Shown in pieces: positions 54,980 through 64,000 of a stretch of 64,000 bases of DNA; position 1 is the stretch's first letter, and every line of letters begins with the position of its first letter. Below the pieces are notes generated by a model. It was not told where the DNA came from, did not search any database, and worked only from the letters and a program-made list of their open reading frames with translations. The DNA is from Hydnum rufescens UP504. Lineage: Eukaryota; Basidiomycota; Agaricomycetes; Cantharellales; Hydnaceae. The stretch covers positions 193,284-257,283 of the forward strand of contig MU128938.1 in assembly GCA_014904985.1 (NCBI GenBank). Direction: 5' to 3'. The translations under genes were made by a program, and so were the position numbers.

Positions 54980-57900
54980 CTATGACATCTCCAGCCTTCT
55001 CCAGCGGCTGTCGCGACGAGTGGTCAGAAACACCTCGCCTTCCTCTTTCAAAGCAGGCCATGAACTGGCTTGACTTGGCATCAAGTTGCTAACCTGCAAC
55101 ATCAATGTGAGAGAACTGTCCAGGAAAGCAAGGAGAGCAGGACCGAACGTACGAGATATCGGCGCCCTTCAGTAAGAAAGCCTTCGCCAAGGGCCAACAC
55201 ATCCCACACAGTGATCTGAGCCGTCCTCAAAGCTGGTCTGCGCCACACGCGTGCATCTTTGACTCGAATCACTCTAAAGTTTCGAACATCTCGGGGAGGA
55301 AGAATGGACTCAAGGCATTCGGGTAAATAAAACGGGATGCACGTATCATATGTAGTCGACTCACTTTAAGCTCGTTCTCGATGTACTCTCCGGCCGTAGC
55401 GCGTTGTTCTTCCAGTCGCTTACGGATGTAGAAAGCGAGCCATCCACTATCGTGCGCAGATAACGTCAAGTCCTTGTAAAACATGTTGAAAGTCCGCAGA
55501 CGACTCCAAGTCGTCGTACAGATCGTCAAGGGAATTGGGCTCCTCATCTGCACCAAGTTATGAACGCCAGTCAGTTTAAAGCAATAGCACCAGGAATTCG
55601 ACATTCGACCTTCTGGACCAGGCATCCATCCATTCGCGACACGCTCCGCTCTTTCAGCTATACCTTCCAGGGCAAACCAGCGAGACTTCAGCTCTGACTT
55701 GATCTTTGCTTCCTCAACTTGGCGTGTTTCCTAGGGGGGCCGAGATAAGGTACAGCATGATCCACACCACAATACTACACACACCTCCCATTTCGTGCGA
55801 GCGTCTTGTTCCTCTGCAGCATTCGTCGGAATCAAGCGCTTACCTTCAGCTGCCGTCTCGAGATACCCAACAGGAAACAGCTTCTCTACTACGATATCGA
55901 GTAGCATCACCACACCCCCGTCAGGGTTTAGACTTCGAAGACTTGCGGTAATGGGTGCCTGGGGTTGCGAGACGCCAAGTCTGGCGTCCCACCGCGCCAG
56001 AGTGGTCGAGTTGCCACACAGCGTAAGCGAAGACGAACTATATGCTTTCAGAACTTCCTTGGGCTCTCCTGGCGCATCAAGCTTCTCACAGAGCTTTGTT
56101 ATCACTGTGAGAGACAATCTACGGGACTTGGACACTTACACGAATTCCAGACATGAAGATCTTTGTACCAAGTCTAATCTTCTTTTTTCGAGTTGCACGA
56201 GCGAGTGCCGCATCCACTGTGGCTCGAATGCGATACCAACCATCCGTCAACTCAAGTTTGGGATGGGAGGGAACCGATCCAGCGTCTGTTACGACTTCTT
56301 CTGACCAATGAATGGCGGAAACGCACAAGACCATGGGCCGCGAAGACGACGCGTCACGTTCTTGAATGAGTCGTACAACGGGTCGTTGGGTGCGGTTGAG
56401 ATCGCGTTCATAGCTAGAAGATAGTGCGTCAGACTATGCCCAAAGCATAGCAGATAGGTCGAACCAGCAAACAAACATACCGATACATGAGATCTTTACA
56501 AGTCGATTCAAAGCTCCAAAGTTCCTTAAGAAGAGTAGGCTTGCAACAAATTATACTCGCTCGTTTCCAGAGCACCAGAGACCAATGATTATCGACCCAT
56601 TCTTGGGTGGCTAACGAGCAACCTCTTTGGCGCAGATAAGGCAATGCAGCAGCTACACCTAATATTAATGGTTCGCCGGCTCGAGCGTCCGGAGCGTGGA
56701 ACACGTGATATATGGCATTTGCGGGCGTGATCTGGGGAAGCTCTGGTGGACTGAAGATATTCGGGTCTAAGCAGAGCGTGACGCACGGCCACAATTAGGC
56801 GACGACCTACATTCCATTTTCCGATAAGCCTTCCAGATCAAGCACACATGGGACTACCCCTGATTCCCGTAGACCTAGTCGGTTAGCAGAGGGAGCTGTG
56901 CATTACGTGATAAATCAACATCCCCAAAAGGTGATCACTTCTCAAGGGACTCAACTAAGATCGAAGCATGCATTTGGAAGCAGAGGACCGGCGCGTTGTT
57001 TGCCTTTATCTTTAATGGAGCGAGCGGAAGCGGGTGGTGGAGCCACTTTAGGCACGGGACGATACAGAACATCCATATTTGTGCGTCCATTCTCGCCGGG
57101 TCTGAAGCCAGGTTTGTATGGCGTAATGAAGCCTTTCTGTACCGTTTTCACAGGGTGATGGTGGTTTCCCACACCCGGTTTTAGAAACGAAACCGGGGTG
57201 GAGAAGGCCAGCGGGGTACCAGGAATGGTTGTTGAAGATCGCGAGGGCCCAGAAGTGGAAGTAGTCATTGTTGATCTGCGAATGGGTGTACTAAACCCCG
57301 GTGAGGGTACACCAGCACGATCTGGATTAAGGGGCGAGGTTTGATATATGTTCCCATCCATTATGGCCTTCATTTTTATTCTGAGGGATACCTCTTTGGC
57401 TTTGGCGGGAGTGAGAGGAGACGTGAAAGGTAGCTGGGCGCGTCTGCTATGAGGAGACTGTCGTGGCGGCTTAGCGAGGCTGTCGGTCTCCGAGTCTGCA
57501 GCTTCCGCTTGAATGGTGGCGACGAATTCTTGGGCTTTCTCCAGGGCTTCCGCAGACAGCACGATGGGTTTCTGCCGGGCAGAGACAAATCCTATCTCTG
57601 GAATCGCTCGGGTTCGAAATGCCATCTGGGAGTCTGGCAAATCACGGTGACCGCTGACTGAAAGTTCATGATTATTCGGCTGTGGATGGAATTGAGAGGT
57701 CGATCCGAAGACCGCGCCTTCGGGTTGCAGTGCCGTGATAGAGTCTCGTGCACCCACATACCGGCTATTGGACCCACGAGAGTCCGCGTCGATCCCAACA
57801 TTTGCTGCAACCGTGGCCTCGGATTCAATCCTAATAGGGGGGGCTGGGATATCTACAGAAGAGGATGAGGTATCGAGGATCATGTCGTCGAGAGCGGCGT

Positions 57901-58315
57901 GCTCGTGGCCAAGGCTTGGAAGCTGAGCAACTGGGATAGAAGGGACATTTATCGCGTTGAAGGATAAGCGTTCAGTTGTCCCATCTTGACTACGGGGAAT
58001 GCTCGAGGTCGCGTTAGGGGAAGGGTTCTTGGCGGGAAGTTGGGGCAACGGCTCGTTGAGAGCGGCTGCAATAGCAAGCTGGCGTTTCCTTCTCGCCTCA
58101 GCGGAAGGGGGCGGTCTTTGTGGAATAGGCTTAATTTGTGCTCTTGAGACAGATGACGCGCTTTCATTCGATAAACGCGCCCTCTTTCGAGAAGGAGAGC
58201 CTAATGGAGCGATATGAGACGTCTCATTGTGGCCGGTGATCTGCTACTACATACCAGACGTGAGCATAAGTTTTGGGTGCACGAAACCGGAGACAGCCGT
58301 TACCGCGTCTAGCAT
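54980..58315 (-). CDS. brh2: BRCA2 homologue (Brh2-like), recombination mediator
   Basis: Loads Rad51 onto single-stranded DNA in homologous recombination. ATG 58315 (MLDAVTAVSGFVHPK) is my best start; the frame is open further 5'. Exon 2 (58200-56956) carries a disordered N-terminus with one BRC motif (GFVSARQKPIVLSAEALEKA, about residues 224-243) and FITPYKPGFRPGENGR, which precedes the DNA-binding domain. Then: helical domain (FDLTPSANRLGLRESG, ITPANAIYHVFHAPDA, RGCSLATQEWVDNHWSLVLW, YRYERDLNR), OB1 (RPMVLCVSAIHW, LELTDGWYRIRATVDAAL, LTLCGNSTTLARWDARLG, LRSLNPDGGVVMLLDIVVEK), a short helical insert in place of a long tower (QDARTKWE...EEQRATAGEYIENELK), and a second OB-like part (IRVKDARVWRRPALRTAQIT, FLTTRRDSRWRRLEMS, stop at 54980). 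I do not see a clear OB3. About 900 residues. One frame break lies near an A-run (55478-55481). Identity is strong. Confidence 0.92.
57531..57592 (-). other. BRC motif (Rad51-binding) within the BRCA2 homologue
   Basis: The segment fits the BRC pattern F-x-x-A-x-x-K-x-I-x-x-S-x-x-A-L-x-K-A. The usual FxxA tetrad appears as FVSA and the downstream S-x-x-A-L-x-K-A is intact. I see only one such motif in the protein, as reported for Ustilago Brh2. It predicts direct binding to Rad51. Confidence 0.8.
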
Positions 58316-58454
58316 CTCAAATGGCTCAAAAATACACCAGCCGACCACATCCAAATTCGCAGCAAGTTATCTAGATCATATTATTCCAAGGCAAGGGACA
58401 CATCATGCATATTACGTAAGAATGGGAAACAACGAATAGATGGATGAAACGCAG

Positions 58455-60021
58455 TCAGTTGTTGGAATCATCGACAAAGTGCGAATCGAAAGGGGGACCA
58501 TAGGGCTCATCTGTCTCAATGGGCTGGGGGCTGTGACTGGACTCATCCGAATCGAAGTCCGAGTGTACATCCCTCTCCCCTTCGTCGTCGCCGCAGTTGC
58601 TTGTAGCGCAAGCCCGCTCACTCGGATCCCATACTTCAACGTACTCGAGCACCTCCACAGACTCTGCTAAGGATCTTTAAGTCAGACTCCGAGCACAAAC
58701 GATCGGTCTTTTCCAGAATTAGGCGGCGAATAGGCGCGTTTACTTCCTTACGTTTCGCTACCATGCTGGAAACACAACCTCGATGAGAGCCCGAGATATT
58801 TAGTGTATCCAAGTGTGGGAGAACGACTGGGGTCTCGGATGTGGGAGAAGAAAGGCGCGCAAGGCTCAATGGGTTCATCCCGTGCAGCACTACGGTGAGA
58901 TACTGAACCATGGGCATGCCCCTGAACAAATTGTCGAAGGCCTCGGAGCGGAAGGGGTCCGGGTGGACAGGAGAGACCTCAATGCCACCGATGCAGAGGA
59001 TGGTAACAGAGTGATAGAAGCCAAGGGTGCCGCAGGCCGCGACTACATCACCGTAATCACCACTATTACCCCAGTCCGCGAGGGTCAGGGATTGTAAATG
59101 GAATGGGCGGAGAACATTTACGAGACCGTGGACTTCTTGGGCGGACGTCTGATGCGAAATCTCCAGGACTCGGAGAGAGGGCATGTCGATTAGAGGCGGA
59201 GATGCCGCGAACTCTTCCATGACGCGGAAGGGTCCCGACGCATTCAATATGAGGGTCTCGAGCTCGGGGCAGCGGGAGATGATGGTCGCGAACTCGCTGA
59301 GGCTAGGTTGGTTCTCCGGACGATGATTTATGAGCTTCGAGATGGGTAAGACTGGTGAAAAGGGAACGAGTCCCATGCGATGGAGACAGATGAGAGAGCG
59401 AGGGTGCGAAGTCTTGGAGCCATCCCCACGGGAAGGGGCTTTGGCACATGGCTATCTCCGCGTCGCCTGGTCTTCTTCATCGTCATCGTCATCGTCGTCG
59501 TCGTCGTCGTCAACGGGCATCCTGCGTAGGCAAAAGTCCCTGAGCTCAGAGGCGTTTTCGCATAAAGCAAATCGCTCCCAGACGGTATCGATGGCTGACT
59601 GATTGGTTTCGAGGATGAATCGTCTCCACTGAGTTACACGAGGGATTAGAACGTCCATCAACTTGGACATACGCTCCTCGGTGAATTCAGGGTTCGAAGG
59701 GATAGAAATATCCAAAGCGCACTTTTTGGCCCTCCCGAGGCAGAGGAAAAACCAATGAGAGTGAGGATCACCCTGCTTGAGGGTCAAGTCTGTCCAGAGC
59801 GCGGGATACTCCAGAGCAACCGACCTCCAATGGGCACAGACATGAGAGAGAGTAAGGTTGACCAAGCGATTCGGCTCGCTTTGCACTGAAATTAAGAAAA
59901 TGTACGCGACGATTTCGTTTGGGAATGTGATCCAGGTGTTGGGGCGACGTGTTACAGGGACATGAATCGGTTGTTGATGATTCGCGCTCGCTAGTTGTCC
60001 TGGACGATTGTTGGCCGCCAT
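58455..60021 (-). CDS. F-box protein with LRR-like C-terminal region, copy 1
   Basis: Substrate receptor type for SCF ubiquitin ligases. The start is ATG 60021 (MAANNRPGQLASANHQ). The F-box (ITFPNEIVAYIFLISV, LVNLTLSHVCAHWRSVALE, YPALWTDL) sits near the N-terminus. LRR-like lines follow: RRFILETNQSAID, PRLRTLALSSVSIAWDSF, CPELETLILNASGPF, LPSLR-type IDMPSLRVLEI and FHLQSLTLADW. An Asp run (12 residues, about 59480-59518) interrupts the chain. The C-terminus is acidic (CGDDEGERD, SDFDSDESS), stop 58455. The frame shifts by single bases after the Asp run (about 59450-59475), near 59345-59360 and at about 58672. The F-box and later blocks match the next gene, so the pair is a tandem duplication. 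Head-to-tail with BRCA2, 139 bp away. Confidence 0.78.
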
Positions 60022-60454
60022 GGGGTACGCGAAGTTTGAGGTCAACGATGTCAGAGACCTCTGGGGATACCGGTGTCATCTGAGGAACGGATCAGTGGAC
60101 GACGGCAAGGACGAAGACGGGCCACGCACTAGCGCCAGAGAAGGGCGTCCCGAGAGTTGGTAGGTGTTGAACGTCCATCACCTGTTTTTAACAAGGGAGT
60201 GTGGAGAAAACTGGGGACCCGGGAATCACCTGTTTAGAAGCACTTATATATGTCAAGACAGCCCCGACAGTTGTGACGCTGTGCAAAAAGTTTCGGTCCC
60301 AGGAACGGGATTCTGGGTCAAGTTGAATACTATTGGCATTAGTGTCCGAGAACCCGGTACATGGTAAAAGTGTGGTAAACGGCAACCGCCAGACCATAGC
60401 TATATTGAGAAACAGGACGGAGCGCTTCCCTTCCTGTAGTGCGAATGGGCCGCG
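60022..60454. other. Spacer between tandem F-box genes
   Basis: About 430 bp. It should contain the 3' end of the upstream F-box transcript and the promoter of the downstream one. No other feature is visible. Confidence 0.5.
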
Positions 60455-62359
60455 CTAGTTACCACCTAATAAATCCAATACGTCGTCGGACTCGCTTCCT
60501 TCATCAGTCCATTCATTTTCCAATAGGGCAAGGTCGCCCGACACAACGCTCCCGCTCTCCTCAAGCAATTCCAAGTCATCATCACTCTCCGTTTCCACCT
60601 CCCACATACCCTCGTCGTCCTCGTCACCCTCGTCGTCCGACGGATCAAACATCTCGATCACATTTACCGACAACTTCAGCATGTCAATGTCCGACTTGTC
60701 CAGGCAATCCTGGTTGTTCAGCATCAGCTTCTGGATCGGGAGACCATGCGCTTGTCTCGAGTTGACAAAGAACGCAATGCTCGAAAGCTCTGCCCCCGTG
60801 ATCTGAAACGTCGCCAATAGCGGGAGTAGCAGAGCTGGCGTCTTACTTGGAGATTTCGAGGCAGAGGTGGGCGGAGGTTTTACGAGACTGACGAATATGT
60901 CTTCCGACATCTCCTCTACATTCAATGTGAGGTGTGTTACGCGATGCAAAGCCGTAAATAGCGTCGTGAACGCCTCCATCCCGATACGCTGATCAGGGAC
61001 GTCGATACCTTCTATACGGAGATGTGTCACGCTCGGATATCCCACAGACGGCTGACCGAGCGAAGATATCACAGAAGTGTAATCTGCGTCGAAGAAATCC
61101 TCGATCGTCAGGCACTCGAGGCTGGGAGCTCGGATGAGCGTAGTCAGGAAGGCAACCTGTTCAGGGTCGCGGAACAACGAGAGACGAAAAGTGCGCAAGG
61201 ATGGGAGGGTGAGGGTATTAGTGTATTCGCCGAGTTCCTGTGAGATATGAAAGGGGCCCGATCCTCGGAATACCAACGTCTCCAACGTCGGGGAGGCGGA
61301 GAGAATTTGTACTAGTTGTGGCACAGTATACTGGACCTCGCGAAGGTGGTATGAGAGCTCCAGATGATTTAAATTCGTGAAAGCAAAAGCATCCCATTCC
61401 AAATGCACTCCCCATAATTCTAGGCAAGCCAGCCGCGGGGCCAGGTCTAGTGGTAGCACAATAGGCGGTTCAACACCAACAAAAGGCGTGTCCATGTCAA
61501 AGTCACAGTTATTGTATAGTTGCAAAGTGTCAAGAATCGGCATCGTGCAAGTTGTCAAGCGCGAGAGGAAATGGTGTATCGGTTGGAACGCGTCTACACT
61601 GAGTGAGAATGTTCGCCAGTGGTCGACGTGGGGCTGTAGAATATCCATGACTCGTGACATGTGCTCCGCTCCGAACACCGCACCGTCCTCCGATTCCGAC
61701 CAAAATAAGTCGATATCTAGTGGACACCGTTTGCTTCGCTCCAAGCAGAGCTGCGTCCAGGGATATGGCTCGTTCTCCGACATGGTGATATGCTGCCACA
61801 GTAAGGGAGATGTCAGAGCAATATGACGCCAACGTCTGCAGACGGAAGAGACGACTAGATTGAATGGGACAGAGGGTGTCTCGGCTTCGTGCCGTTCATC
61901 CCACACACCGATGAGGAATATATGAGCCACAAGCTCCGCCGGAAGCTCGTCAAATACATCTCTTGTCCTGAGGGCTGAAGAAGGCATCCCGAAGAGTTGG
62001 CACATGACAGAGGGGACATCCTTAGCAGTAGTATCCCTATACAGAGGGGTATCGAGTGTTGAACATGCGCTTTTCCAATTGGACTTGGTAGCGTCTTGTA
62101 CAAGATTTAGAAGATGATCCAATGTGTCGGCCACCTCATCACCTCCCTGTCGACGGAACTAAGAATACGTGCATATTAAAATCAACGATCGAGTGCGGTA
62201 CAAAATGAAACATAGGTGAACATGCCTGGAGACTAGCCAGCTTCAGCATCCTGGAGGCCTCTTCGGCTCGCTGCTCATCATCCCCGCCATACATTTCTAC
62301 CATAAATCGAAGAATTCCTTCTCCATCCTCGGTTTGTTCGTCGCCGTCGACGTCAGTCA
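60455..62359 (-). CDS. F-box protein with LRR-like C-terminal region, copy 2
   Basis: A continuous frame of 559 codons runs from 62134 to 60455 but lacks its own ATG (its first valine codon is GTG). A branch to a 5' exon fits: donor gtaccg, acceptor after cgtattcttag, joined to an exon starting at ATG 62359 (MTDVDGDEQTEDGEGILR). The F-box is DVFDELPAELVAHIFLIGVW, SVCRRWRHIALTSPLLW. LRR-like lines follow (APRLACLELWGVHLEWDAF, LNHLELSYHL, SPTLETLVFRGSGPF, LPSLRTFRLS, APSLECLTIEDF, VTHLTLNVEEM), then a strongly acidic tail (DPSDDEGDEDDEG, ESDDDLELLEES). It is probably an SCF ligase substrate receptor; the target is unknown. No frame break. Divergent from the glutamate decarboxylase gene, about 230 bp between starts. 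Confidence 0.82.
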
Positions 62360-62589
62360 TGGTAAGGGACACTACGATAGATCGGCTATTTCCGTCCCCG
62401 TATATGGAGGTTATACTTAGCAACCTTCCTTGCCCTCCTCCACCACGATCAGAAGGATGGGTTTCCTCAGCACTGTTCCAGCAACCTCGAACAGTAATGT
62501 TGATATCCACAATCTAACCACAACCGTTTGTACGCCATCAAGTGCACTCTGGTGGTCGTACTGTATATGCTCACCTTTATCGTCGACAG

Positions 62590-64000
62590 ATGGCTCGGCG
62601 ATTGCTGGGCGTGGAGCCCCGCGTTTTGAGGTGCGTTTTCTTGCGTCCCATTATGATCCTCGCTAAATTGGTTATGACCACACTCCATAGCTTGCTGAAG
62701 AAGAAATGGAACCCAGAGTTGCAGCACGTTTCATTCATGATCACCTCCTCCTCGACGGTACCCCATCCCTCAATCTCGCCAGTTTCGTGACGACGTATAT
62801 GGAAGAAGAGGCTGAAAAGCTCATGATGGAGCAGTAGGCCAAACTAGCTGTCAGTCCAGCTGCTCCTACTGACGTTGGCGTTAACACGTGTACAGCCTTT
62901 CTGTCAACTTCATCGATGTCGAGGAGTATCCCGCCAGCGCGGAGATCGAGACTCGATGCGTCAATATGTAAATATTTCATTTATGCTGTCACAATATTAC
63001 TGATGTATGGCTCCTTAGGATCGCGCGCCTGTTCAATGCACCAGTAGATACTCCAGAAAGCGAGGCACTTGGTGTTTCGACTATCGGTTCTTCCGAAGCC
63101 ATCATTCTCGCAGTTCTCGCAGCCAAGAGGCTTTGGAAGAACAAGCGTAAGGCCGCAGGAAAGAGCACTGAGAATCCAAATATCGTGATGGTGAGTGAAA
63201 CCAACGTGGTGATTTTTGTCCAGTGCCTGAACTTGTCATTGTAACACGAACGAAGAATGCTGCGGTTCAAGGTACGAATAGAATTGACCAATTGAGTTCT
63301 ATTTATACTTTATGGAGACACGTTATTCGGCAGTGTGTTGGGAGAAGGCCGCCCGCTATCTCGAAGTTGAAGAACGTTATTGGTATTGCAAACCAGGTCA
63401 GTATGTTTTGGACCCCAAGGAGGCCGTCGAGCTGGTCGATGAAGTGCGTGTAACAAGTATAGCCCTCGTCTCATTTCTCACGGGTACCCGTCTGTAGAAC
63501 ACTATCCTCGTCTGCGCCATCCTTGGAACTACCTACACTGGACAGTACGAAGATGTGGCGGGATTGAACGATGAACTCGAGAAGAAGAACAAAGAGCTTG
63601 GCATCGATGTCCATATTCACGTTGACGCGGCTTCTGGCGGGTTTGTTGCTCCATTTGTGGTTCCAGACTTGGTGTGTGAATTGCGATGTAGCGTGGAATT
63701 GCTCGAAGATTTAATCTTTACGTGTCTCAGATATGGGACTTTAGGGTTCCTCTTGTTTGTTCTATAAATGTATCCGGGTGAGTTGACAATTCCCTGGCAT
63801 CCTCTCTTAACCTCCACGAGCTGATGAGAGAATTCAGCCATAAGTATGGACTGGCTTATGTTCGTATTTCCTCCATTGTCCAGATTCACCTGGTATCCTG
63901 ATCATCTATACACTATACTTCGTTCATGATTGCAGGCTGGAGTTGGGTATGTCTGATGGTTTCGGTCCCCCCCCCCCCAATCCGTAAGTCTGATTGCTTT
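62590..64000 (+). CDS. Glutamate decarboxylase (partial, 3' end off the window)
   Basis: PLP-dependent group II decarboxylase converting glutamate to GABA. The first exon I can place begins after an acceptor at 62589 ([13 protein letters not shown]); an earlier exon with the start codon is missing from my reading. Then: [136 protein letters not shown] (with the PLP-contacting Asp and Ala) and SINVSGHKYGLAYAGVG, where the HK lysine forms the Schiff base. About eight short introns, all in phase. The last visible intron holds a run of ten C (about 63970). The calmodulin-binding tail of plant and yeast enzymes would lie outside. Linked to GABA shunt and oxidative stress tolerance in fungi. Confidence 0.92.

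Noticed and set aside
56740..56800. Frame break between the two halves of the BRCA2 helical domain
   Set aside because: Using the later acceptor (after tatcttcag) joins NGI to PPELPQITPANA in phase, so no error is needed.

Overview
The window looks like nuclear DNA of an agaricomycete (mushroom-forming basidiomycete) fungus. Genes are broken by many short GT-AG introns of about 45-70 nt. The gene set is fungal: a class IV-type chitin synthase, a Brh2-like BRCA2, an alpha-ketoglutarate-dependent xanthine dioxygenase (XanA) pair, centrin/Cdc31, and agaricomycete F-box/LRR proteins with acidic tails. I see no rRNA, convincing tRNA, CRISPR array or bacterial-style operon.

Layout. 1-2887 (-): PX-domain AGC kinase, cut at the left edge. 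2.9-10.9 kb: long stretch without a recognisable gene. 10.9-13.7 (+): conserved fungal TPR-like protein. 13.9-14.9 (-): small secretory-pathway membrane protein. 15.7-18.7 (+): ABCF ATPase. 20.0-24.6 (+): chitin synthase, convergent with centrin (25.0-25.7, -). 27.1-32.2 (+): tandem xanthine dioxygenase copies, the first with a MITE just upstream. 34.7-36.4 and 44.3-45.7 (-): two paralogous C2H2 transcription factors separated by a long empty region. 45.7-51.1 kb: no recognisable gene. 51.1-52.2 (+): DUF829/TMEM53-like protein. 53.1-54.1: two more MITE-like elements. 55.0-58.3 (-): BRCA2/Brh2. 58.5-60.0 and 60.5-62.4 (-): tandem F-box genes, the second divergent from glutamate decarboxylase (62.6 to right edge, +).

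Most of these genes are unrelated housekeeping or accessory functions and do not form one pathway. The real local relationships are duplications: xanthine dioxygenase x2, C2H2 x2, F-box x2.

Many otherwise well-conserved genes carry single-base frame breaks, mostly one base missing from a mono-nucleotide run and sometimes inside an invariant catalytic motif. Because this affects several unrelated essential families, I read it mainly as residual long-read assembly error rather than mass pseudogenisation. I found no convincing previously undescribed multi-gene system. The best novelty candidates are the MITE family with 8-bp target duplications, the asymmetric XanA pair with GC-AG introns in one copy, and the C2H2 pair with a shared basic signature and intron position.
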